Shown here piece after piece: positions 20,930 to 31,119 of a stretch of DNA of 64,000 bases. The notes below the pieces were generated by a model that was given only the letters and a program-made list of their open reading frames with translations, was not told the DNA's origin and made no database searches. How positions within the stretch are numbered: the stretch's first letter is position 1; each line of letters starts with the position of its first letter. The stretch comes from Tethya wilhelma (Eukaryota > Porifera > Demospongiae > Tethyida > Tethyidae). A program made the translations under genes and the position numbers. The stretch spans positions 313,568 through 377,567 of the forward strand of contig CAXIPT010000019.1 of the NCBI GenBank assembly GCA_964030475.1, read 5' to 3'.

Positions 20930-21245
20930 ACAAGTATAAAAAAAACATTGGAAATGTAATGAGACACAGGAATGGCTAAATCGTAAAAAGAACGCAAACA
21001 AGATGAAATGGCTATTAGAGTGTGTGCAGAATTCTTCCTGTATGGGCTGCATTTAATAATCTCCTTATTGAGTCTCTCATTTTGTCCACAGGAAGAATTC
21101 CTTACACACTCTAATAGCCATTTCATCTTGTTTGTGTTCTTTTTACAATTTAGCCATTCCTGTGTCTCATTACATTTCCAATGTTTTTTTTATACTTGTT
21201 TGTTCTCATTTTTCCATAATTTTACAAATCACATTTGAGTTGGTA
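20930..21245. mobile_element. Foldback MITE, copy a
   Basis: Nearly the entire element is an inverted repeat. AACATTGGAAATGTAATGAG begins the left arm and CTCATTACATTTCCAATGTT closes the right; arms of about 115 bp flank a ~30-bp loop. A non-palindromic extension (GTTCTCATTTTTCCATAATT) follows on the right. Other copies: 27914-28225, 46876-47113, 50390-50690, 52870-53032 (half) and 63296-63625. No coding capacity. Confidence 0.85.
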
Positions 21246-21504
21246 TGTGTAGCTAGCTGTGAGCTAGTAGTTTGGCAAGCCAGACTACAGAACGGCGGGC
21301 GAGTATTAAAGCTGTGTAGCCTGCTTGATACTGAAGTGAAACACACATCTCCACATCTCAGTCATTTGGAGGCAGGAGCTGTATCTTAAGATTTACTTGC
21401 CCTTCTATATGTTATGATAATCAAAGTCCTGATTCATCTCTTAAGAAGAGCAAGAGCATCCAGGTATCACAAAATAGTTCCAGGCAACTAAGTGCATTTA
21501 ATTC

Positions 21505-22012
21505 CAAATAATGCACACTTTTGTGTGTTGAAAGGGTCGTCAATTCGAATGTTCTAGAAGCTAATGAATTATGCATGAGTGTAGAAATTAATGGCGGCCA
21601 TATGGAGGAGGCACTTTTCGCCTTGTATCTAGCTACTCAATGAGAGGCGCTAAAAACCGATGGCAAAAGCGACTGTACCGGAAGAAACCAAGTTCATTTG
21701 TTCAAGAATCAGCTTCTAAAAGTGAATAGTCTCTGAGAAAAGTTGAGCCAAGATAGAAAAAGAAGAAGAAGAAGAAGAAGATGGAGAAAATTGGAGGTTT
21801 GGCATGTTTGTGTTTGTTACTTTAGCGATGTTTTTAGGCCATGTTTTTGGGCTCATTAGAAAGAGAAAGAGCTAAATAGTAGCTTTAGAAGCCTTTTAGT
21901 GCTAAGCGCTTAGTTTTTGCATAGTTATTCACGTGAATATTTGTATTGCGCTAATGGGCCATCCGTGCCATTCCTGTGTACCCAGTACTACCATACTGGG
22001 AATAAACTCCTT
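21505..22012. mobile_element. Hairpin-ended MITE (family 1), copy 1
   Basis: A roughly 500-bp repeat with, in this orientation, GGGTCGTCAATTCGAATG at the left, a (GAA)n tract near 21760, TTGGAGGTTTGGCAT, and a terminal hairpin CCAGTACTACCATACTGG at the right. Nine copies, several partial and one split by another element, occur in the window. No ORF; type of autonomous partner unknown. Confidence 0.8.
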
Positions 22013-22071
22013 GACCATACGTAAAATTAAAAACTTACTGCATAGCTAGCTAGAGCTAGCTGAAGCGCTTG

Positions 22072-22246
22072 TGTAATGAACAGGATGTGACATCATTAAT
22101 TATTGATTTTTGTGGTATTGTTCTACGTGCATATAATGTGTGTACGTGTATAGTTTTGTGAGACTTTTGGTTCAGTTGTGTTGAGTTGTTGAGATGTATT
22201 CTCTCAGTGTATAATTTACAAAGATAAGTTGTTGACTGATAGTCAG
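22072..22246 (+). repeat. Partial LTR, plus orientation
   Basis: Starts TGTAATGAACAGG and follows the LTR consensus through GTTGACTGATAGTCAG, then stops at the single N at 22247; the last ~50 bp of the LTR are missing and unrelated sequence follows. It is either the beginning of another element copy or a solo LTR cut by the assembly join. Confidence 0.85.
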
Positions 22247-22247
22247 N

Positions 22248-22555
22248 AAATGGGAGCGTGGGGTAATTCGGGCACCTAAGTTTAAAGCGTTGCATGTGGA
22301 GTTTTGAGGCTAAAAGCTGTTCCTGAACTTGAAGCAAGTTAAAGTCATTTTGCAGAGTCAAGTAGAGTGGATAAACTATTAAGTCAACAAAATTAAGTGA
22401 GTAATAAATGAGATAAGACCATGACATTGATCTCACATAGTGATTTCTGGAAATAATACATTTACGCAGTGGCTATTGATCCGGCAGCCGGGCGACCTTT
22501 TCCAATACTGTTCACACAGTGATCCGGCAGCCGATCACGTGACGCTACTCGCGAA
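22248..22555. other. Non-coding stretch between LTRs
   Basis: No gene. Contains two copies of GATCCGGCAGCCG (near 22478 and 22520) around a short spacer. Confidence 0.5.
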
Positions 22556-22779
22556 TGTAACGCCAATACCCCGTTACAAAGGAGGGTCACTCTGTCAAGG
22601 CAACTGACTATCAGTCAACAACTTATCTTTGTAAATTATACACTGAGAGAACAACAACTCAACACAACTGAACAACTGAACCAAAAGTCTCACAAAACTA
22701 TACACGTACACACATTATATGCACGTAGAACAATACCACAAAAATCAATAATTAATGATGTCACATCCTGTACATTACA
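22556..22779 (-). repeat. 3' LTR
   Basis: 224 bp, in element orientation TGTAATGTACAGG...GGCGTTACA. It differs from the 5' LTR by small indels (for example a CTCAACA segment and one C in CCCCC), so the insertion is not brand new. Confidence 0.95.
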
Positions 22780-22793
22780 ATTCCCCTCCCTTA
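22780..22793 (-). promoter_or_regulatory. Polypurine tract
   Basis: On the minus strand AAGGGAGGGGAAT directly abuts the 3' LTR, the position where plus-strand priming occurs in LTR elements. Confidence 0.8.
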
Positions 22794-22998
22794 AGGTTGC
22801 ACTCGTCCTCGAGGGTCAAATATAGGTACGAAACCATGAACAAAACAAAACATACATACAACATGGGACATCATATACATTACACACCAACTAGTTCAAA
22901 GAGAAATACATCAGTCAAGCATACATAATTATACAGTTAAATCCTTACAGTCCATAAACAATGTCACTGGCCAGCACCACTACGAGACATGGACCTGG

Positions 22999-23350
22999 TT
23001 ACTGGTCCTTCACGGGAATCGGTTGAAGCGGTGGTCGAGAGGAATGGCCAGGGCCACGCTGAGAGACACAATTCAAGCAGCCTCTGCAAAATCTCTGCAC
23101 ATCTGCTCGAAGACCGTACCACCAATAACGTCGTCGAATCTTCTCGTAGACCTTACGCTCAGAAAAATGACCAGACATGTATCCAGCATGGGCTTCTTCC
23201 AGTAGTTTCGACCTAAGAACACGAGGGACAACAATTCTCCACTTACCAGGCAAGTTAGGATCTTCATGATATAGTACACCGTCAATTACTTCATAGTTCT
23301 TGACACTGAGGACAATTCTCTTACTCAGCCTATCATCTTCTGTGTCGCTG
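22999..23350 (-). pseudogene. Integrase N-terminal zinc domain, truncated
   Basis: The frame resumes retroelement pol at about 23350 (SDTEDDRLSKRIVLSVKNYE, then GVLYHED) and runs into an HHCC domain: HAGYMSGHFS with two histidines, RRRYWWYGLRADVQ, and CRGCLNC with the cysteines. It ends at a stop just after RPPLQPIPVKDQ, where the catalytic DDE core should begin. Everything between there and the polypurine tract (about 200 bp) looks non-coding, so the core and C-terminal domain have been deleted. Confidence 0.85.
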
Positions 23351-24290
23351 GCGACCACAGATCCTCGGAATTGATGGTGTTGTTCCTACCTTCCTACACA
23401 TTTCAGAGATAGCGTCAAACCACTTTTTATGATAGGTGTCAACATCCTCTCTCACTTGCTTAAGTGAGGATTTGAGTGTGTCTATCTCAGAAACAGCCTG
23501 GACTATGTCCTTAGCCTCCTGTTGAAGACTGTGAGTGAGGCCCAAAAAGTAGTTGAGACACTCATTGGTGATTACAAGAGCGCTTATGAATTCAGTGGTG
23601 GTGATGGCCAACAACAGAGTGCTAGCATCTGTCAACAAGTCTGAACTCCACTTGTGAAGACCTTCAGCAGAAATGCTCTCAAAGCAAGCTACTATAGAGG
23701 AATGTAGGTGTCTCACTCTATCCAGAGCATCAATACGCTCTACCCACCTTGTGCGACAGAGATCCTTCAGCTTCACTACTTTGGATTCTGGTTGTGTATT
23801 GTGTATCGCTTCCTCCAGTTTCTTCTGTCGTTTAGGGTGGGCAAAGAAAAAAAGCTGAAAGATGATTGACAATGCCTATCATATTGCGTACACTAACTTC
23901 CTCAAATGAAGCTACAACTGCTAGGTTCAAGCAGTGTGAAGCACAATGTGTGTACAGAGCAAGAGGATACTCAGATCTTATCCTAGCAGCTGTTCCACTT
24001 ACCTTGCCGCTCATGTTGCTAGCTCCATCGTATGCCTGGCCTCGCATCTTTGCTGGATCCAAGTGTTTTGTCACAAAACTGAGAATCTTGGTGGCTAGAG
24101 CCTCACCTGTCACACCACTGTCACATTCCAGGAATGTAACAAGATCTTCTCTGATGAAGGATGTTTCAGGTTCAACATACCTCAAGACTATACTTAACTG
24201 TTCCTTGTTTGAACAGTCAGTAACTTCATCAGCAATCACAGTATAGCACGGACTGCTACGAACTTTGGTCAAGATTTTTTGTTGACTGTT
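23345..24290 (-). pseudogene. hAT (ZMYM1-like) transposase fragment inside the LTR element
   Basis: From about 24290 the pol linker frame runs without a break into hAT sequence: QQKILTKVRSSPCYTVIADE, with the first catalytic Asp in ADEVTD; the second in GQAYDGASNMSG; then HCASHCLNLAV. A frame slip near 23860 separates this from the second part (FFFAHPKRQKKLEEAI, LKDLCRTRWVERIDALDRV), which ends PSIPRICGRQRHR. The N-terminal zinc finger and the C-terminal dimerisation region are absent, and no hAT ends are visible. hAT enzymes move DNA elements with 8-bp target duplications; this piece cannot act alone. The upstream in-frame fusion to retroelement pol is notable. Confidence 0.85.
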
Positions 24291-24912
24291 CTCAAAGTAG
24301 TGAATGAAGGGTGACAGTTCTTCATCACTCAGCTGAAGCTCACGAATTTCAGTCACGCTCTCTTCAAGAGAGACATCTGCTTCAGCATCAACATTCGAAG
24401 TGTTGGCATTAGGGTTCAGGACACACTCACACACAGAACACACAGAGGACAATGATGAGACATTACAAATATACGCGCCACCAGCTTCCACAGAAGATTC
24501 TGGGGTACATACAGGGACAACTTGGCTGTGCAACTGCTTGGCACCATCAACATTGAGAGTGCTGGTAACATCTTCAGATATAATAGAATCACAAAAAGAA
24601 CTCTTACCACCCTGGGGCAGTGTAACGGCTTTACAGAAATCATCACACAAAAGTTGTTTGGAACGTGTTACATCAGGCATAACATAAGAGGATGTTGGAC
24701 AAACAAAACATGAATCTACTCCAACTGGTGTACAGAAATCATCACACAAAAGTCAGTTCTGACGTGTTACATCAGGACTAAAATAGGAGGACGTTGGACA
24801 AACAAAACATGAATCAACTCCAGAATCTTGAGCGGAAACCACTGCAGGAGCCTCATCCACCCAGGAACTATGCACAGGATTACAGGAAAGGGCATCCGCC
24901 TTACTATGTATC
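24291..24912 (-). pseudogene. Remnant of pol between RNase H and integrase
   Basis: Beginning at SKADALSCNP (about 24910), which resembles the ADALSR end of Gypsy RNase H, the frame passes through an acidic linker ending ELQLSDEELSPFIHYFEN, typical of the RNase H to integrase joint. Inside it, an 85-90 bp segment encoding VDSCFVCPTSSY and PDVTR is present twice in tandem (about 24640-24725 and 24735-24815), with a stop between the copies. The RT itself is absent. Confidence 0.65.
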
Positions 24913-25379
24913 AGATTCACCTGTGCACATCTCTCAGTCCTCTCACCCACTGGTTCTAACGGCTGTCCTGTTGACTGCGTCATAGTGATACCAAGTGGTG
25001 GCAATACATTGGACCCTAGCAAACACTGTTGTTCGCTTCCAGGTTGGACAAACACTGGAACGGTTGCACACTTGCCATCTACACTAATGGTCAAGGTGAT
25101 CTGAGCAGTAACACCAACTGGGTGTCCTCCTTTCCCTTTCAGTGTGGCACTGGGTAGCTCTAACGGAGGAATGACCTTTCCTTCGTGCTTCAGGGTGGCC
25201 AAGACCTTGTGGAGACAATCACGAGAAATAATAGTCGATTGTGAACCGGTATCGACTAATGTAGGGACAACCAGTCCCTCTACAGACACACCTAGCCAAT
25301 AGGCTGATCCTACCGCTCCGGTAATAACATTGGTCTTACTCTCCAAGCATCCCTCAGCTAACTGCTGTTCCTTGGCCAA
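24913..25379 (-). pseudogene. Retroviral-type aspartic protease
   Basis: The frame contains LVVPTLVDTGSQSTIISRDC, with the DTG active-site triad, an ILLE-like hydrophobic stretch (VPVFVQPGSEQQCLLGSNVL) and GI, as in Gypsy-type retropepsins, which dimerise to cleave Gag-Pol. The frame is continuous with the upstream zinc knuckle. Downstream of LGITMTQSTGQPLEPV it jumps to the RNase H tail, so the deletion begins right after the protease. Confidence 0.85.
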
Positions 25380-25517
25380 CTGTCGACGGGAAAGCTCTTG
25401 TTCCAGTTCTCTATCAGAAAACTGTTCTACGCTCTCTACCTGAAACGAACCACTCGACTGGGTAGCTGCGGCGCTCTGAGTTTGCCGTCCAGATGCCTCT
25501 ACTCCAAGATTTCTCTT

Positions 25518-27056
25518 CTCCCTACAAAAATTAGCTATGTGGCCAAATCTCTTACAGTTTCGACACTGAATGTGCGATCAAGAGTTAGAAGTCTTCGTAC
25601 TACTCTCACTAGGAGGTCCAACAACAGTCTCAGAGCTACTCTCTGCTTTAGCACGTGAGGGAGCATTCTTGTCAGCCTTCTTAACTTTAGGCATCTCTCC
25701 TCGCTCTTCAGCCACAACATGGTACTGTTGTTCCCGGCGTTCTGCTACACGTGCACGTGTAAAAAGCTCATCAAAGCTCTCTTCTGAGCATGGCGCCCCT
25801 AGCTTACGTTGCCAAAGAGGCAACAAGGCTTGGAAAAACCGATTCTTCAAAAGTCGGTCTCGGTCTTGACCTGAAAAAGAGGGAAAACCGCGCTTCGCTA
25901 ACGCTTGGAGCTTAAGCCCTAACTCCTCTATTGACTGATCCTCTTGAACGAGCTGGTGGAACTCAATCCCGTGCAACTCTTCTATATCTACAGGCCTGAA
26001 CTTCTCTTTCAAGAACTTGACAGTCTCACTATAGCTGGTTTTAACATTGGTGGGAAGTAAGCGATACGTTTGGTAGGCGGTTTTGCTTAGAGACATCTTG
26101 AGGTGGTGCCTTCGGACCACTCCGCGAGCTCAGCTCTCTCTTCGAATTGCTCTAGCCAACGGTCAAACCCCTCCTCTAGGGCCTGATCCCCTTCTCCACT
26201 GTAAGGAGGAAGTTATGGTAAGCTCTGTGTAGACATCACCTTGGTTTGAGCCTCTACCATGGCTGCTTGGTGCTTCACTAACTGAGTCAGCTGTTGCACA
26301 AAACTAGTATCACTACCACTATTACTACCCACACTACTCTCTCGTGTAGCTTCTCTAGTTACATTAGTAGTAACCGCATCAGCACTAACATCAACTCTGT
26401 GGTCGGAGGGATGGTCTGACCCGTGGCTTCCTTCGCGACCTTCCTCAGAGCTAGCAAAGGTCACCTCTGGAGATTTTGCAACAACAGAATGCCCACTGTT
26501 ATATACCCCTATCTCACTCTCACACATAACCGAACCTGGTCTGTCCCTGTCTCTATGGTCAGCTTCAGGGTAAGTGCTCCTCGCTCTCCTCTGCAACTCC
26601 GCGATCACCGCCACGTGCTGCTCCATCTCTGCTTGGTACCAGGCACGCTCTCTATCGAACCTCATCTAATCGTTGAAGGTAGTCTAGCTCCAGAGCCATG
26701 CGCAGTGCTTCCTTCTCGTCTTTCAGGTTGCTCTCTGCCTTGTCTAGCATGGTCTGTAGTTCCTCAACTTCCTCCTCCAGACGTTGGATCCGCTCCTCGC
26801 TTTCCTCCTTCGAGACTTCAGCCATCTCCCTCGTCTCTCTCAACCCCTGTGACAGTCTATGCTGTACAGTCTCCAACTCGAGCTGGGCTGCTCCCGCAGC
26901 TCCTCTACAACTTGCCCTTGTTGTAGGTCTGTCTCTGCTTGACCCTCCATAACTCCATCCACCTGTCCAGAGTGCTGTCCGCTGCGTAGCCGGCTTAAGG
27001 TCGGCAAAGGTTCTCGAGCTCCTTCTAGCAGATTCCGCACTTCTCTCTCGGACATC
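25518..27056 (-). pseudogene. LTR element gag with zinc knuckle, several breaks
   Basis: Starts MSEREVRNLLEGAREP at about 27055, 26-27 bp after the LTR, as in the 18.7-kb copy. The coiled-coil region (26.65-27.05 kb), linker (26.2-26.65 kb) and capsid-like region (25.58-26.12 kb, KEKFRPVDIEELHGIEFHQL) lie in three frames because of small deletions near 26660 and 26110. At 25578 an in-frame TGA (codon after KTSNS) separates capsid from the zinc knuckle CRNCKRFGHIANFC (C-x2-C-x4-H-x4-C), which continues in the same frame into the protease. Whether this stop was once suppressed or is just a lesion cannot be told from this copy. Confidence 0.85.
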
Positions 27057-27081
27057 AGTAGATCCTGGCAGGGTCGCTAAT

Positions 27082-27313
27082 TGTAACGCCAATACCCCCG
27101 TTACAAAGGAGGGTCACTCTGTCAAGGCAACTGACTATCAGTCAACAACTTATCTTTGTAAATTATACACTGAGAGAATACATCTCAACAACTCAATACA
27201 ACTGAACAACTGAACCAAAAGTCTCACAAAACTATACACGTACACACATTATATGCACGTAGAACAATACCACAAAAATCAATAATTAATGATGTCACAT
27301 CCTGTACATTACA
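27082..27313 (-). repeat. 5' LTR
   Basis: 232 bp with the same ends as the 3' LTR. In element orientation it is followed by ATTAGCGACCCTGCCAGG, a primer site with one change in the initial TGG. Confidence 0.95.
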
Positions 27314-27558
27314 AGAAGAAGGAGAAGAAGAAGATGGAAAAAATTGGAGGTTTGGCATACTTTAGTTTGTTACTTTAGCGATGGTTTTATGGCTATGTTT
27401 TTAGGCTCAATAGAAAGAGAAAATGCTAAATAGTAGCTTGAGAAGCCTTTAAGTGCTAAGCGCTCAGTTTTTGCAGAGTTATTTGCGTGAATATTTGTAT
27501 CGCACTATAGCCATCCGTGCTATTCCTATGTACCCAGTACTACCGTACTGGGAATAAA
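27314..27558. mobile_element. Hairpin-ended MITE (family 1), copy 2, truncated
   Basis: Begins abruptly at the LTR edge within the (GAA)n region and ends with the CCAGTACTACCGTACTGGG hairpin near 27557. The left half is missing, consistent with insertion of, or recombination with, the LTR element. Confidence 0.75.
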
Positions 27559-27913
27559 TTATATCTGTTAGAGTGGATTTGCACTGACTGTATATTTTAT
27601 AACCAAAAAAATTTCAACATGTAATGCTAAGAGGCAACTGGATTTCACGGGAAGTAGGGAACGGAAACGGGAACTGGTCGTCAAGTGCAAATAATGAAAG
27701 CTCGACTCATGACTGCATTTATATGCATCATTAATGCAGGACTTGAGCAAAATACTAATCAGTGTGATGACTATTATTATGAGCTTGAATAAGTTAGAGA
27801 ACGTTAGCTATAATAATCATAATAGCTGTATATAGTAAAGTACTTCAATCACTAGCTATTACGTACTAGCTATGAGTTTGAACAAGTTAGAGAATGTAAT
27901 ATCTAAGAATTTA

Positions 27914-28225
27914 CAAGTGAAAAAAACATTGGAAATGTAATGAGACATAGGAATGGCCAAATCGTAAAAAAGAAAGCAAACAAGATGGAAAGGCTGTTTG
28001 AGTGTGTGCAGAATCATTCCTGTATGGGCTACATGTAGTACTCTCCTCCCTGTCCCTCATGTTGCCCATAGAAATAATTCTTTACACACTCAAACACCCT
28101 TTCCATCTTGTTTGCTTTCTTTTTTACGATTTGGCCATTCCTATGTCTCATTACATTTCCAATGTTTTTTTCACTTGTTTGTTCTTATTTTTTCATTATT
28201 CTATGAATTACAATTGAGTTTGTGT
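27914..28225. mobile_element. Foldback MITE, copy b
   Basis: Same family as 20930-21245: CATTGGAAATGTAATGAGAC left arm, mirrored at 28141-28165, then the TTGTTCTTATTTTTTCATTA extension. It sits in the 3' non-coding part of MULE copy C where copy B runs on uninterrupted. Confidence 0.85.
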
Positions 28226-28505
28226 GGATATCTTAGTTACATGTACACTATCAGCAAGGATCCTATTATTATAATGCTATCAGTATTAAAAGTGAAGCGT
28301 CCAGAGCTGGAGCTGTATATCGCCTTTCTCATCTTCTTCGGACAACTACATAACAAATCTGAAAGTAGTCTATTTACCTCCTAAATACTGAAGACTGAAA
28401 GGTGTCAGAGACTTCAGTACAACCAGAAATCTTCAGGTAAAGCAGGCAGCATAGATAATATAGGCAAAGCTATGCAGGCAGGCACTAGTCTTGCTAGCCA
28501 GGCAA
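28226..28505. other. Non-coding stretch
   Basis: No recognisable feature; part of the material inserted into the 3' region of MULE copy C. Confidence 0.4.
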
Positions 28506-29013
28506 CAAATATTCGTATTCTAAATAACGCTCACTTGTCTATCTGGAAAAGGGTCGTCAACTTCATTTCCCAAGTAGCTGATGAATTATTAATGAGTATA
28601 GAAATGAATGGCTGCCATACAGAGAAGGCGCTTTTCGTCTTGTATCTAGCGACTCAGCTAGAGAGACGAATAACCGATGTAAAAAGCATGTGAAGACAAA
28701 GAAACCAAGTTAATTCGTTCAAGAATCAGCTTCTGAAAGTGAGCAGTCTTTGAGAAAAGTCTTGCCAACATAGAAGAATAAGAAGAAGATAGAGAAAATT
28801 GGAGGTTTGGCATTTTTAGTTAAGTACTTTAGCGATGGTTTTAGGCCATATTTTTAGGCTCATTAGAAAGAGAATGAGCTAAAAAGTAGCCTTAGAAGCC
28901 TTATAGTGACATGGGCTCATTTTTTGCAGAGTTATTAGCGTGAATATTTGTATTGCGCTAATGGGCCATCCGTGCCATTCCTATGTACCCAGTACTACCA
29001 TACTGGGAATTAT
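28506..29013. mobile_element. Hairpin-ended MITE (family 1), copy 3
   Basis: Near full length: AAATAACGCTCACTTGTCTA start, GGGTCGTCAA, a short (GAA) tract, GGAGGTTTGGCAT, and the CCAGTACTACCATACTGGG hairpin at the right. Confidence 0.8.
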
Positions 29014-29035
29014 GTACTCTTGAATACTTGAATTG

Positions 29036-30625
29036 TTCAGAGTGATGCCAAACTCTCTACAAAAATGATCCATATGCACACTGTTGAGCTTTGCATTAAC
29101 TTCTTGACTGAGAAAAGCAGCATTGAAATCCCGGGAATGTGCTCCAATACATGTTTTCTAGGCATGATAGTAGTCATTGCGATGGTCGTAGCTCATCTGT
29201 AATGTACCAGATTTTGAAAAATAACCCTTTCTTAAAGTTTCTTTATGCTGCAATACTACATCATCTAAAGGTGGAAGGGGGTTTCTCCCAAGACGACCAA
29301 TTTCCCCTTGCAGCCATTGCATCGTGATATGTTTCTACTAACAAAGTGCAGCCAAAATGGTGTTTCAACTGACGGTTTTTGTTCATGTTGAACAGGAGAC
29401 AGCGTCACAGGTACAGAAGATGGTATCAATGGTAGTGTAGGTGGTGTAGTAGGAATTGCACATTTAGGTGGCACATTTGTATGGTGGGAGATGCAAGGAA
29501 TAAGAGGAGGTGGTGATCGGTAGTAATGTAGGGACTGGTCTAAGTTCTGATATCCATAGTTGTACAATGGAGCATGTGTTTCCATGAACAATGGTTGCTG
29601 TGTGTGTATAAGATGTGGCACATGACATGCATCAATTTGCTGAGATGAACCCTGTGTCAATGAGGTGTGGTTAGCACTGCTTTCACCTTCATCTGTCCAA
29701 CTTGTCTCCTCTGTCACATGGCTTATAAAATCATGTTCATCAGCAGTGGCAAGAACAGAACGGATCTTACTAGAAACCTTTTTGGTAACTCCTTTTCGTG
29801 GTTTCTTTCTGACTGAAGATGGCTTACCACTATCAGCAAGCATTGTGAAGTTAGGGCGATATTTCAATTTTTTGAACCATGCAACCAAATCATCTATTTT
29901 CTCTGCCTTGAGAGCAGCTGCAACAGTATGTGCACAAATTTTGGCTGATGTATATCCAAGACATTCACTGTCGCATATGTAGCCACCACCTTTAGAAGGA
30001 TGAACATAGTGAGGTCGATTTCCACTTAAGCTTTTAACAATGAAAGATGTTTCATCTCCTAGAGCAACAATAATGGCAGTGTCATCAGAAATGATAGATT
30101 GTGCACAACTCCAAACAGACATCTTCATATGTGAAGGGCGTTGAAGTTCATCAAGTGGAGTAGGAAAGTAGTATCTATTTCAGGATATACTTTAGCAGAC
30201 ATAAACCTTGAAATTTTGTTTTGTCTCTGCTTTTCAGACATTTTGTTTGAACCATTGCTTCGATCACAAGCAAGAGATGAGAACTGAGGAACAACTCGAT
30301 ACTCACCACAACCAGCTATGGCCTTTTCTAGCTCATTTCGTTGCTTGTTGACTAAATCTCTAATGCTTTCAACAAAATTTGGTAGGCTCGAGGTTCTTCG
30401 ACCAACATGCTGCTTTAGGATGTTATTTTTGGACTCAATAGGGTTCAGGAGGTGAACCCAAACCAGCCTCTACTCGGACTGGACAAAGCATTGATTCTGA
30501 TACAACATCTCGACTGTGCTGTTTAAACCACGAATGAAATTCGGGTGGTGAATTAAATGGTTTCTCTCAATCATTCCATTTCTTCTCCAGTTGATCCAAC
30601 TTGTCGTCTAGTTCATTTTCAGCCT
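29036..30625 (-). pseudogene. MULE transposase copy C, C-terminal part
   Basis: A good frame runs from 30128 to 29265: AQSIISDDTAIIVA, the SWIM-type zinc motif (YICDSEC...KICAHT), a Pro/His-rich linker, and the C-terminal zinc motif SRCNGCKGK, where the frame slips. Upstream to 30625 the sequence matches copies A and B with several frame breaks and a small deletion that removes the TNDIE stretch containing the third catalytic acid. It is clearly older or less constrained than copies A and B. Confidence 0.85.
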
Positions 30626-30636
30626 CACAATAGTGT

Positions 30637-30952
30637 AGGAATGGGCAGTGCAGTAAAAAGTAATGAAACAAGGCAAGTCTCTGAATTTCGGCACATGACT
30701 ACTTCATTTTTGTACCCAACTCTCATACGCTACAGTAACTGTGTACCTACACTCTGCATGCTTGTTACTTTGTCTAAATTAAGCAAGTGATTGCTTGCAT
30801 TGACTCATGAGCCAAATGGCTGACAATTATCATTAAATGATGGAATTCAAACTTGCAATTGACTCATGAAAATGAAGTAGTCATGTGCCGAAATTCAGAG
30901 ACTTGCCTTGTTTCATTACTTTTTACTGCACTGCCCATTCCTACACTTCTCA
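30637..30952. mobile_element. Foldback MITE, family 2
   Basis: GTGTAGGAATGGGCAGTGCA at the left is mirrored by TGCACTGCCCATTCCTACAC at the right; arms of about 85 bp include TTTCGGCACATGACTACTTC, and a ~130-bp centre separates them. A second copy is at 44208-44500 and a left-end fragment at 43244-43294. It marks the point where MULE copy C is cut off. Confidence 0.85.
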
Positions 30953-31119
30953 TTTTTATAAAATTTTTATTATATATAATTAGTATCATGTATCACTGGC
31001 TTGTTTATCTAGGAACATAGGTTGTAAAAATGATATAGAGAAGATCAGTGACACCTCAAGGTATGTCATTTTCTCACCATACCATTTGGTTTAAGTACAT
31101 TTATATCTCACCTGTTGTA

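Larger units (their letters stand above)
22556..27313 (-). mobile_element. Rearranged Ty3/Gypsy-type LTR retrotransposon
   Basis: Complete from LTR to LTR on the minus strand: 5' LTR 27082-27313, gag, zinc knuckle, protease, a short pol remnant, a hAT transposase insertion, integrase zinc domain, polypurine tract and 3' LTR 22556-22779. Reverse transcriptase and nearly all RNase H are missing between protease and a remaining ADALS tail, and the integrase core is missing after the zinc domain. It therefore cannot encode its own replication. The two sides (GCGAA before, AGAAG after) do not show a target-site duplication, so recombination or misassembly at one end is possible. Confidence 0.85.
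27632..30625 (-). mobile_element. MULE family 1, copy C (3' part)
   Basis: The 3' terminus at 27632 has the TIR and a short GGGAAC/GGAAAC tract, followed by the same 3' non-coding sequence as copy B. It is interrupted by a foldback MITE at 27914, other sequence, and a family-1 MITE ending near 29013. Coding similarity runs from 29036 to 30625 and then stops at a foldback MITE; the 5' half is absent. Confidence 0.8.

Noticed and set aside
21505..22012. Helitron identity for the hairpin-ended repeat
   Set aside because: The terminal hairpin is suggestive, but no CTRR end, 5' TC or RepHel coding sequence is seen.
22556..27313. An endogenous retrovirus with an envelope gene
   Set aside because: Only about 200 bp of non-coding sequence lies between the integrase remnant and the polypurine tract, and no env-like frame is present.
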